Positions 7,358 to 14,951 of a DNA stretch of 64,000 nucleotides are shown here, piece by piece. Positions within the stretch are counted from its first letter, which is position 1. Every line of letters begins with the position of its first letter. Position numbers and translations under genes: made by a program. The DNA comes from JAWLHU01 sp041690255. Lineage in GTDB: Bacteria; Bacillota; Sulfobacillia; Symbiobacteriales; Symbiobacteriaceae. The notes under the pieces are model-generated. The model did not search any database. It was not told where the DNA came from and saw only the letters and a program-made list of their open reading frames with translations. The DNA lies in assembly GCA_041690255.1 (NCBI GenBank), contig JAWLHU010000009.1:219937-283936 (forward strand). The letters run 5' to 3'.

Positions 7358-9465
7358 GACTCCCCCTCCTCCTCGCCCCAGGCCGGCAGTTCAAAGATGA
7401 CCGATGTCCCCCGGCCCGGTGCGCTCGCCAACCAGAGCCGCCCACCCAGACCGGTAATGATCCCATAGCACATGGCCAGCCCCAACCCCGTCCCCTTGCC
7501 AGGGGGCTTGGTGGTGAAGAAGGGCTCCATGGCCCGTTCTCTGGTCTCGGCATCCATGCCGGGGCCGTCGTCCCGCACGATCACCCGAATGCGGTCATCG
7601 ATCACCTCTGCGGTGACATCGATCGTCGTTCCGCCGTGCTCTTCCATCGCATCGACCGCGTTGGTGATCAGGTTGAGGAAGACCTGCTGCAACTGGTCAC
7701 GACTCGCACGCACCTGGGGGACCTCGGCCTCCTGGACGGTGATCGCGATCCCGGCCTTGCGGGCACGGGGTGCCACGAGGCTGGCGGTGGCTCTGGCTAC
7801 CTGGCAGAGGTCGACCGGCTCCGGGATCGCCGGCCCCCGCCGGGCGAAGTCGAGCAGGTTGGTCGTGATCCCCTTGCAGCGCCGCACCTGGAACTGCAAC
7901 TGCTGGAGGTAGCCGGTCAGCTCACCGCCCGCTTCCAGCGACGCCGCCCCCTCGTCCTGCAGCCGGTCGGAGAGGTCCTCCGCATAGGCGGAGATCACCG
8001 CCAGCGGGTTGTTGATCTCGTGCGCTACGCCAGCGGCCAGTTGTCCCACCGCCGCCAGCTTCTCGCTCTGAAGCACCATCTGTTCCATGGCGCGCCGCTC
8101 GGTCACATCCTCCAGCACTTCGAGGCGGGCCGGTTCACCGGGGCCGGCGCCCTCCAGCACATAGGTGTGGTAGCGGACCAGCCGCTGACGGCCCCCGATG
8201 CTGACGGAGCGCTCCACGCCTTCGGCTGTGGTGCATGCAGTCAGGCAGCCCGGGCAGTCGGTCCGGCCCAGCGAATCCCAGCAGTAAGTGCCGGTAAGGT
8301 CGCCGGGGAACCACCCGGCCAACTGCTGATTAACCCAGAGGATCCGCCCTTCCGGATCGATCAGGGCCAGACCCGCGCCGATAGAGGAGACGACGGTGTC
8401 CAGCCGGTCCCGCTCGGCCCTCATCTTCCCGGCCTGGGCCTCAAGCCGGTCCGTCATGGCGTTGAAGGCGTGGACCAGGCGACCGAGCTCGTCCCGACCG
8501 CCCTCGGGCACCCGGGTGCTCAGATCGCCCTCGCCAACCCGCCGGGCCCCGGCCTCAAGCCGCTCCAGCGGAACGGTCAACTGCAAGCCAAAGATGATGG
8601 AAAGGCCCACGATGACCGCCATGAGGAAGAGCGCACCCAGGGCAAACTGGACCGCCAGTTGCTGTACCGGGCCCATGGCATCGCTCACGGTAGTCTCGGC
8701 AAGAACCCGCCAGGGTACGCCGGGCACATCGGCCAGGTGGCCGAAGGCCTCCTCACCGGTCAGGGAGCGGTAGGGCAGATCATCTCGGGTGGGCAGATCG
8801 GGATGGTGTCCGGCCAGGACCCGGCTGAAATCCGTATCGCCGATCAGCCGTCCGCTGCCATCGATCACGTGGATCCGAATCGCTCCGCCTGCCTGCACCG
8901 TGGCGATATTGTCGACCAGTCCCCGCAGGGTGGGACGGGCCACGAGGGCACCGGCGCCGTCGGGCATCGGCACGCCCACGAAAAAGAGCGGGCGGCCGTC
9001 CACATCGATCGTGGCCTCACCGAGGGGACGCTCGCCGCGCCGAAGCGCCGCCCAGAACTCCGAATCACCGAGGCTACGGGGAATCTGGCCGGCGGTCACC
9101 TCGCGCCGGGAGGCCCGGAGGATTTCAACGCCGGACCGGTCAAAGAGAGAGAGCTCCTCCAAGTAGGGGATATCGCGCAGGACGGTGTAGAGAATCCGCT
9201 CCTGCTCGCCTGTGGGCTGGGTGACCAGGCCGCTCCCCTCCACCCGGGCGAGCAGGGCCAGTTGGGTGGTGATCTGCCGCACGAACTGGGCCAGTTCCTC
9301 CGCAACGGTCTGGGCCGCCGCCTGGTTCTGGGCCTGAACGATCTCCACCTGTGCGCTCCGGGCTACCTCCAGACCGTACCAGCCGAAGATCGCCAGGGGC
9401 AGGACCGACATGGCGATGCCAAAGGCCAGCACCTTGAGCCGAAGGTGGTCCCACCAGCGGATCAT
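7336..9465 (-). CDS. Membrane sensor histidine kinase with Cache-like, HAMP and Cys-rich PAS domains
   Basis: 709 residues. Membrane segment at about 12-32, an exported ~240-residue sensing region of Cache type, a second membrane segment at about 270-295, HAMP (about 296-345), a PAS domain (about 355-455), the phospho-acceptor helix with His482 in GVAHEINNPLAV, and an ATPase domain with N, G1 and G2 boxes (LNLITNAVDAM, DDGPGM, GKGTGLGLA). The PAS region carries four cysteines at 395, 404, 407 and 411 (CWDSLGRTDCPGCLTAC), a pattern seen in some PAS sensors and able to hold a metal or react to redox state. It overlaps the upstream binding-protein gene by ATGA, so ligand-binding protein, kinase and regulator are made together. 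Confidence 0.93.
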   Translation of the reverse strand: MIRWWDHLRLKVLAFGIAMSVLPLAIFGWYGLEVARSAQVEIVQAQNQAAAQTVAEELAQFVRQITTQLALLARVEGSGLVTQPTGEQERILYTVLRDIPYLEELSLFDRSGVEILRASRREVTAGQIPRSLGDSEFWAALRRGERPLGEATIDVDGRPLFFVGVPMPDGAGALVARPTLRGLVDNIATVQAGGAIRIHVIDGSGRLIGDTDFSRVLAGHHPDLPTRDDLPYRSLTGEEAFGHLADVPGVPWRVLAETTVSDAMGPVQQLAVQFALGALFLMAVIVGLSIIFGLQLTVPLERLEAGARRVGEGDLSTRVPEGGRDELGRLVHAFNAMTDRLEAQAGKMRAERDRLDTVVSSIGAGLALIDPEGRILWVNQQLAGWFPGDLTGTYCWDSLGRTDCPGCLTACTTAEGVERSVSIGGRQRLVRYHTYVLEGAGPGEPARLEVLEDVTERRAMEQMVLQSEKLAAVGQLAAGVAHEINNPLAVISAYAEDLSDRLQDEGAASLEAGGELTGYLQQLQFQVRRCKGITTNLLDFARRGPAIPEPVDLCQVARATASLVAPRARKAGIAITVQEAEVPQVRASRDQLQQVFLNLITNAVDAMEEHGGTTIDVTAEVIDDRIRVIVRDDGPGMDAETRERAMEPFFTTKPPGKGTGLGLAMCYGIITGLGGRLWLASAPGRGTSVIFELPAWGEEEGESCAAIRC

Positions 9466-10433
9466 GGCTTCGCCTCCTCTCGGGTCCGGGCGAAAGCCAT
9501 GCCGACGGGCGAAAGGGAGAGGCCCAACCGATCGGCCACGGCAAGGTCTACGATCAGCTCGGGATTGTCAGGCGTCTCGACCGGGATCTTCCCGGGGGGC
9601 TCGCCTTGCAGGATCTTCGCGATGAAGCGGGCTGACTGCCTGCCCTGGTCCCGCATGGAAACGCCGTAGGCAGCCAGAAGGCCGGCCCTCCCCTCCATAT
9701 CCAGCGGCCCGATCACCGGCAGATGCAGCCGCTCCAACTCCTGGCCGATCGGGTGCGCCCCTGACTCCAGCACAAAGGCGGGGAGCAGCAGGGCAGCGTC
9801 GTAATCGCCGGGTGCGATGGCCTTCAGGCCGGTCAGTGCCTGCTCCGTGGACTCGGTGGGCAATGGGGTGATGCTCAGACCGAGCTGGGCAGCCGCATGC
9901 TGGGTCACCTCCAGGGCGTGCTGGCCGGGGATCACCAGCGGGTCATAGAGCAGGAGGACACGCCTCGTTCCCGGCAGGAGCTTGGTGAGAAGCTCCAACC
10001 GCTTCGCCGAGAGTTCGGCGTGCTGGTTATCCAACCCGGTGATCAGCCCGCCAGGCTTGGTGAAGGACTCCACGAGGTTCGAGCGGACCGTGGAGGCAAC
10101 ACCCATCATCACAACCGGGATAGTCAGGTTCTCGGACCGGCTCAGTGCGACCGCCTCAACGCCACCACCGGCGACGATGATGGTCGGGTTGCTTGCGATC
10201 GCCTGGCTCGCCATGAGTGGGAGCGCACTGCGATCACCCTTTGCCGAGTACACATCGATCTGCAGGCTGTCGGGGGGATAGCCCAGGGCGGTGAGGCCTT
10301 CACGCAGCCCGTCGACCTTGGGCATGCGGACATCGTCGGACAGGAGAATGGCAAGGACCGGCAGGGTGGGGGCATCGGCTCCACACCCTCCCAGGAGGAA
10401 GACGAACAGAAGGAGAGGGACGAGCCGGCGCAT
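9462..10433 (-). CDS. Substrate-binding lipoprotein, ABC_sub_bind (TrpX-like) family
   Basis: 323 residues with signal LLLFVFLLGGC (lipobox), then a two-lobed binding-protein fold of the PF04392 type (LAILLSDDVRMPKVDGLREGL near the start and SAKRLELLTKLLPGTRRVLLLYD in the middle). These usually feed an ABC importer, but no permease or ATPase of that class is adjacent. Instead the gene overlaps a histidine kinase gene by four bases, which argues that it presents a ligand to the kinase. Start ATG has GGAGGTGATC in front. The ligand is unknown. Confidence 0.85.
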   Translation of the reverse strand: MRRLVPLLLFVFLLGGCGADAPTLPVLAILLSDDVRMPKVDGLREGLTALGYPPDSLQIDVYSAKGDRSALPLMASQAIASNPTIIVAGGGVEAVALSRSENLTIPVVMMGVASTVRSNLVESFTKPGGLITGLDNQHAELSAKRLELLTKLLPGTRRVLLLYDPLVIPGQHALEVTQHAAAQLGLSITPLPTESTEQALTGLKAIAPGDYDAALLLPAFVLESGAHPIGQELERLHLPVIGPLDMEGRAGLLAAYGVSMRDQGRQSARFIAKILQGEPPGKIPVETPDNPELIVDLAVADRLGLSLSPVGMAFARTREEAKP

Positions 10434-10639
10434 GCGATCACCTCCGAGGGAGAAGAGAACGATCTGATCTCAGTCTAGCGAAGCGTGATCGCAATCACTA
10501 TGACACCAATGCACCCACTGAATCAGGTCCTCGGCGGATTTTTCGCGTTTGATGGCAATGAGGGTGAAGGGTTCGTGCGAAAGGCTGACGTCCAACTGGA
10601 CAACGAAGGATCCGTGACCGCGTGGAAGGAGATGTCATC

Positions 10640-11941
10640 ATGGAAGAGAACGAAAAGCGGCAGCCCGACCAGCCCGAGGAGCAGGCCCAGCCCAAGGAGC
10701 AGGCCCAGCCCGAGGAGCAGGCCCAGCCCGAGGAGCAGGCCCGGCCGGAGGGCGATCAGGTCCAGCCGTTCCATTCCCCTGCCCCACCCCCCTACCAAGC
10801 CTCCACTCCCCCGCCGGCCTTCGGTGCGAAGCCCGCACCGCCCCCCTACCAGGCGCCTTCAGCACCGCCCGAGGCCATGCAGCCTCAGGCCACGCAGCCG
10901 CCGATCATGCAGCCGCCGATCATGCAGCCGGCCCCTCCCCCTCAGACCGCCTACCAGCAAGCACAGACGGGTTCCACACAGCAGCCTCCCCTGGACCACT
11001 ACCCGCCGCAGCCTCAGGCTCCCCAGTCCCCCCGCCGCCGCAGCTTCGTCGGCCCGCTGATCCTGATCTTCCTGGGAATCGTGTTCCTTCTGAACAACCT
11101 TGGCCTGATCACCTGGTCGATCTGGGAGATCCTCTGGCGCTTCTGGCCGGTCTGGCTGATCGCCCTCGGGGCCGACATGCTCCTGGGCCGCCGCGGCCGC
11201 TGGGGCGGCATTGCGGTCCTGGCGATCCTCCTGACCCTCTTCGGCGGGATCTTCTATTATGTCGGGGTCTGGGGCCAGCCTACGGCCTCCTGGCAGGCGA
11301 CCGGTGATACCAGGAATCTGAACCAGTCGCTTGAGGGTGCCCGTGAGGCCCGGGTCCAGATCAACGCCGGCGTCTCGCAGTTCTATCTACGGGGTGGTAC
11401 CGACAGCGATTCCCTGGTTCAGGGCGAGGTCAACCCGGTAACTGGTGAGCGGATCAACGAGACCTACCGGACGAGTGGCAGCACCGGTTACTATAACCTC
11501 TCCAGCCAGTTCCAGGGCGTCAACTTCCCCTTCATTAACACCGACCGGAGCGGCTCCTGGAATCTGGCGCTCAGCGAGCGGGTCCCAATCGCCCTGACGA
11601 TCGAGTCCGGCGTGGGCAGAGCGCAGATCGACCTCTCCACCCTGGAACTGACCGATCTGCGGATTAACGCAGGCGTCGGTGAGACGACCGTGATCATCCC
11701 CGCTCAAGGCGATTTCCGGGGCCGGATCACCAGCGGGGTTGGCCAGACTACGATTCGGATACCGGCGACCATGGCGGCCCGGGTCCGGGTCACCACCGGG
11801 CTCGGCGGGATCAGCGTGCGTGGCAACTTCGAGAATGACGGCAACACTTACGTGACCCCGGGGTATGACCAGGCGGAGAACCGGGTCGACCTGACCGTCG
11901 AGGGCGGCGTGGGCGCCATCCGGCTGGAGAGCGTCCGATAA
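10640..11941 (+). CDS. LiaF-like membrane protein with Pro/Gln-rich N-terminus
   Basis: 433 residues. Residues 1-130 are low complexity: repeated QPEEQA units and then Pro/Gln/Tyr-rich sequence. Then come two to three membrane helices with the LiaF/DUF5668 pattern (GPLILIFLGIVFLLNNLGLI ... WPVWLIALGADMLLG). The C-terminal ~190 residues form the repeated beta-structure of the LiaF 'toast-rack' domain (INAGVSQFYLRGG, INAGVGETTVIIP, VRVTTGLGGISVRG). LiaF proteins usually restrain a LiaSR-type envelope-stress system, but no such pair lies next to it. ATG at 10640 chosen for AAGGAGATG, 7 bases upstream. Confidence 0.8.
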   Translation: MEENEKRQPDQPEEQAQPKEQAQPEEQAQPEEQARPEGDQVQPFHSPAPPPYQASTPPPAFGAKPAPPPYQAPSAPPEAMQPQATQPPIMQPPIMQPAPPPQTAYQQAQTGSTQQPPLDHYPPQPQAPQSPRRRSFVGPLILIFLGIVFLLNNLGLITWSIWEILWRFWPVWLIALGADMLLGRRGRWGGIAVLAILLTLFGGIFYYVGVWGQPTASWQATGDTRNLNQSLEGAREARVQINAGVSQFYLRGGTDSDSLVQGEVNPVTGERINETYRTSGSTGYYNLSSQFQGVNFPFINTDRSGSWNLALSERVPIALTIESGVGRAQIDLSTLELTDLRINAGVGETTVIIPAQGDFRGRITSGVGQTTIRIPATMAARVRVTTGLGGISVRGNFENDGNTYVTPGYDQAENRVDLTVEGGVGAIRLESVR

Positions 11942-12016
11942 CACCACTGGACAAACCACGCCTCACGGGCTAATATGGCCTTTGTGCCTATTTGACATAA
12001 GGAGGCTGTTCAGGCC

Positions 12017-12892
12017 GTGAAGCGAATCTTCCCCTACGTGCAGATCACCGCCGGTACAGTCATCGCTGCGCTGGCGGTCAATCTCTTTCTCATGCCAAAC
12101 CAGTTGGCCTCAGGCGGACTGGGCGGACTTCTCCTGATCCTTCATTACTTGTGGGAGATCCCAATGGGCTCGACCTACTTCCTGGTCAACATACCGGCGA
12201 TCTACCTGCTCTACCGGATCTACGGCTGGCAGGGACTGGCCCGTACGATCTGGGGGATCGCCGCCTTCTCGCTCTTCCTCGATCTGACCGAGCCACTCAG
12301 CATCTATGCCCCGACCACCAATCCGCTGCTGGCTGCGATCTACGCCGGCCTGCTTGTCGGGCTTGGTCTGGGGCTGACTCTGATCGTCGGCGGCTCCACC
12401 GGCGGCACCTCGACCGTTGCACAGGCTGTACGCCACTACACAGGTATGGACGCGTCCCGCTTCCTCTTCCTGACCGATCTCCTGATCCTCGCTTTCGGCG
12501 CCGTAGTGCTCAACCTGGAGGCGGTCCTCTACGGGTTGCTCGTCACCTTCATCATGGCCCGGGTAATCCAGGCGGTTCAGGAGGGCCTCAACACCTCGCG
12601 GTGCCTGATGATCATTTCCGAGCATCCGGACGATGTCAGCCAGGCGATCATGCATGAGGTGCGGCGGGGTGTCACCCGGCTGGACGGCACCGGCGAGTAC
12701 TCCCGCCAGCGGCGCCCGGTGCTCATGTGCGTCGTGCGCGAGTCCGAGGTGGTCCGGATCAAACGGCTTGTCCTGCAGACCGATCCCGAGGCCTTCGTGC
12801 TGATCACCGATGCCCGCGAGGTGAACGGTCGGGGCTTCACCCTGGAGACCGACATCCGCCCGATCCCCTTCTGGAGCCAGTCCGGGCACTAA
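12017..12892 (+). CDS. YitT-family membrane protein (DUF161 + DUF2179)
   Basis: 291 residues: five to six membrane helices with family signatures NLFLMPNQLASGGLGGLLLI, GSTYFLVNIPA and GLTLIVGGSTGGT, then a cytoplasmic DUF2179 domain (SEHPDDVSQAIMHEVRRGVTRLDGTGEYS ... VLQTDPEAFVLITDAREVNGRGF). The function of this widespread Firmicutes family is unsettled. GTG start with AAGGAGG upstream. It stands alone and ends in a strong terminator. Confidence 0.9.
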   Translation: MKRIFPYVQITAGTVIAALAVNLFLMPNQLASGGLGGLLLILHYLWEIPMGSTYFLVNIPAIYLLYRIYGWQGLARTIWGIAAFSLFLDLTEPLSIYAPTTNPLLAAIYAGLLVGLGLGLTLIVGGSTGGTSTVAQAVRHYTGMDASRFLFLTDLLILAFGAVVLNLEAVLYGLLVTFIMARVIQAVQEGLNTSRCLMIISEHPDDVSQAIMHEVRRGVTRLDGTGEYSRQRRPVLMCVVRESEVVRIKRLVLQTDPEAFVLITDAREVNGRGFTLETDIRPIPFWSQSGH

Positions 12893-12897
12893 TAAAG

Positions 12898-12931
12898 GAG
12901 ACCAGCCAAACGGCTGGTCTCTTCCCTTTTT
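12898..12931 (+). terminator. Rho-independent terminator after the YitT gene
   Basis: Perfect 10-bp stem GAGACCAGCC/GGCTGGTCTC with loop AAAC, followed by TTCCCTTTTT. It also lies at the end of the convergent pyrophosphatase gene and may act in both directions. Confidence 0.85.
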
Positions 12932-13403
12932 ATCGCACCCGGCTCCGCTCGATCACCGCTTCGGCCTCGTCCGCATCGCCCCACCCCTCGACCTCCACGT
13001 TCTTACCCTCCAGCTCCTTGTAGGCCTTGAAGAAGTACTCAATCTCCTTCAGGCGATGGGGAGCCACCTCGCTGAGGGTGCTGACCTGGCTCAGTCGCGG
13101 ATCGTTGGTCGGAACGGCGATGATCTTCGTGTCCTCACCCTTTTCGTCGTAGGTCTTCAGGCAGCCGATCACCCTGCCGCTGACGACGCACCCGGGGAAG
13201 GTTGGGTTGGTGACCAGGACCAAGGCATCCAGGGGACGCCCATCCTTCGCCATGGTCTCCACAACAATGCCATAGTCCGAGGGATAGTGGATCGACGAAT
13301 GCAGGACCCGGTCGAGCCGGGCCCGGCCGCGGGACTGGTCCCAAACATACTTGTTCTGGCTGCCCTTGGGAATCTCCACGAGAATATCAACGATCTTGCT
13401 CAA
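12930..13403 (-). CDS. ppa: Family I inorganic pyrophosphatase, with altered metal-site motif
   Basis: 157 residues, alignable over its whole length with soluble family I pyrophosphatases: IEIPKG-like start (VEIPKGSQNKY), HYPSDYG, DEKGEDTKIIAVP and the end FKAYKELEGKNVEVEGW. It would hydrolyse pyrophosphate in the cytoplasm. The signature normally read as DGDPLD is DGRPLD here: the metal-binding Asp equivalent to E. coli Asp67 is Arg, read clearly as CGT. Activity may therefore be altered. TTG start chosen because AGGAGGG lies 7 bases upstream and the protein then begins as the family does. It follows the UPF0316 gene by 46 bases, probably in one operon. Confidence 0.9.
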   Translation of the reverse strand: MSKIVDILVEIPKGSQNKYVWDQSRGRARLDRVLHSSIHYPSDYGIVVETMAKDGRPLDALVLVTNPTFPGCVVSGRVIGCLKTYDEKGEDTKIIAVPTNDPRLSQVSTLSEVAPHRLKEIEYFFKAYKELEGKNVEVEGWGDADEAEAVIERSRVR

Positions 13404-13449
13404 ACAAGCACCCTCCTGAATCAGGTTCAAATCGCCTTGCGGGAAGCGA

Positions 13450-13953
13450 TTAGCGCAGGTACTTCTGCAGGAAGCCACCCTTGTACCAGGTCGGCTCCAA
13501 CTGCACAACGAAGGCGTTCGGATCTGCCTTCTCAATCAGATCGGAGACCTTACTGCCCAGCTTGCGCCGGGCCACAACGAAGAGCACTTCGCGCTCACCC
13601 ATGCGCCCTTCGCCCCGCCAGTTGGTCACGCCCAGCCCCTTCTCCCGGAGCACCGGCGCCATCTCGCCCACCTTGGTGGTGATCACCTGGTAGAGCGTGT
13701 AGCCCAGAGCGAGCTTCTCCTCGATCTTGCTCCCGATCAGGGAGCCGACGGCGTAGCCCAGGGCGTAGACCATGATCTTGTATGGGTTGGAGAGTTGGGT
13801 GACAACAAGGCCCAGTGCATAGACGTACAGGATCACCTCAAAGAAGCTGATCGCCGCCGCCAGCAGCCGTCCACCCTTGACCAGGATGATCCATCTCACC
13901 GTGGTGATGGAGACGTACGTAGCCTGTGCCAGGAAGATGATGAGAAAGTCCAG
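13450..13953 (-). CDS. UPF0316-family membrane protein (DUF5698 + DUF2179), CTG start
   Basis: 167 residues. Membrane N-terminal domain LDFLIIFLAQATYVSITTVR followed by WIILVKGG..., then a DUF2179-like soluble domain ending VSDLIEKADPNAFVVQLEP. The first helix, which family members have, can only be included if translation starts at the CTG at 13953: the codon immediately before it is TAG, and GGAGGAGGTG lies 7 bases upstream. The alternative GTG at 13899 would delete most of the first helix and lacks a good site. Function is unknown; the soluble domain is shared with the nearby YitT protein. Confidence 0.82.
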   Translation of the reverse strand: MDFLIIFLAQATYVSITTVRWIILVKGGRLLAAAISFFEVILYVYALGLVVTQLSNPYKIMVYALGYAVGSLIGSKIEEKLALGYTLYQVITTKVGEMAPVLREKGLGVTNWRGEGRMGEREVLFVVARRKLGSKVSDLIEKADPNAFVVQLEPTWYKGGFLQKYLR

Positions 13954-14070
13954 CTATGAGCACCTCCTCCCCGTGATCACTTCGCCGTGAATGAGGTGAA
14001 TCCTGTCTAGGATACCCACGGCCATCGCCAGATTGGAGAGAGCCCCCCCTCTGGCCGGAGTCGGGACATA

Positions 14071-14098
14071 GAAAAGGCCCGCCACTCTCTGGCGAGCC
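14071..14098 (-). terminator. Rho-independent terminator after the small membrane protein gene
   Basis: On the minus strand GGCTCGCCA, loop GAGAG, TGGCGGGCC, then TTTTC; 9-bp stem with one G-U pair. It separates the small membrane protein gene from UPF0316-ppa. Confidence 0.75.
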
Positions 14099-14126
14099 CC
14101 ATTCTCTACGACCGGCGATGGACCTG

Positions 14127-14405
14127 CTATTGACCGGCTGTGCGGGCGATGACCCGCAGCTCCCGGCGTTGCCGCAGCCGATGGATGACGGTGCCAGCCA
14201 CGGCGCCCAGGAGGGCCGTGACAACGTGCAGCATAAGAAGGAGGATGATGACGTTGGCAGACTTGGAGAAGTAGCGAATGGTGTAAGCCGCATTGAACCA
14301 TCCACCGTCAATGGCCAGGATCGTCAGCAGGAAGACCTCAAAGAGCGGCATACCGAGGGCCAGACCCACGCCGGCGCCGATCAATGCGGAGCGATTCTTC
14401 TTCAT
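14127..14405 (-). CDS. Small hypothetical membrane protein
   Basis: 92 residues with basic start MKKNR, a first helix (SALIGAGVGLALGMPLFEVF), a short linker, a second helix (VIILLLMLHVVTALLGAVAG) and a basic tail (HRLRQRRELRV). I recognise no family. The ATG at 14405 has GGGAGG nine bases upstream. It has its own terminator at 14071-14098, so it is a single-gene unit between the oxidase assembly genes and the UPF0316 gene. Confidence 0.65.
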   Translation of the reverse strand: MKKNRSALIGAGVGLALGMPLFEVFLLTILAIDGGWFNAAYTIRYFSKSANVIILLLMLHVVTALLGAVAGTVIHRLRQRRELRVIARTAGQ

Positions 14406-14491
14406 AATCGAATGCCTCCCACTTCGCTCTGATTCCGATCCGGGACCGCTCACTCTCAGCCTACGCGCTCCCCTCCCCTCCTGTGTGTTGC

Positions 14492-14920
14492 CTAACTCCC
14501 GTACGGGAAATGGAGCAGCCCGTAGACCAGCACGCCGGTGAACGAGACGTAGACCCAGATCGGGTAGGTGATCCGAGCGATCGCCCGATGCTGGGCGAAG
14601 CTCCCCTTCAGCGCCCGATAGAGGACGACCAGGACCATGGGCGCCTGCACCATGGCCAGCCCGACGTGACTGATCAGGATCGCAAAATAGATATACTTGA
14701 CCACCAGAGGCCCCTGGAACGGGGTGAGCCCACCCAGAGCAAGCCGGGTGAGATAGAGGATCAGAAAGAGGCTGGCCAGCCCGGTGGCGATCAGCATATC
14801 CCGCTTGTGCCCCAGTTCATCGCCCTTGCGGATCAACCGGACACCGTGGAGGATGAAGAGTCCGCTCGTTGAGATCAGAACAGCGTTGATGGTCGGCATG
14901 ATAGATAGGATCTGGTCCAT
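14492..14920 (-). CDS. DUF420 membrane protein (CtaM-like oxidase assembly factor)
   Basis: 142 residues with four membrane helices and the DUF420 pattern (LPTINA-like IMPTINAVL, GHKRDMLIATGLASLFLILYL, VKYIYFAILISHVGLAM, HRAIARITYPIWVYVSFTGVLVYGLLH). Family members such as CtaM of Staphylococcus are needed for activity of haem-A-type oxidases. Conserved histidines are present (HGVRL, GHKR, SHVG, QHR, LLH). ATG at 14920 has AAAGGAGG upstream. It follows the fused ctaA-ctaB gene by 31 bases, which fits a role in cytochrome oxidase maturation. Confidence 0.88.
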   Translation of the reverse strand: MDQILSIMPTINAVLISTSGLFILHGVRLIRKGDELGHKRDMLIATGLASLFLILYLTRLALGGLTPFQGPLVVKYIYFAILISHVGLAMVQAPMVLVVLYRALKGSFAQHRAIARITYPIWVYVSFTGVLVYGLLHFPYGS

Positions 14921-14951
14921 GGGGTACCTCCTTTGAACATGGGAAGGCGAC

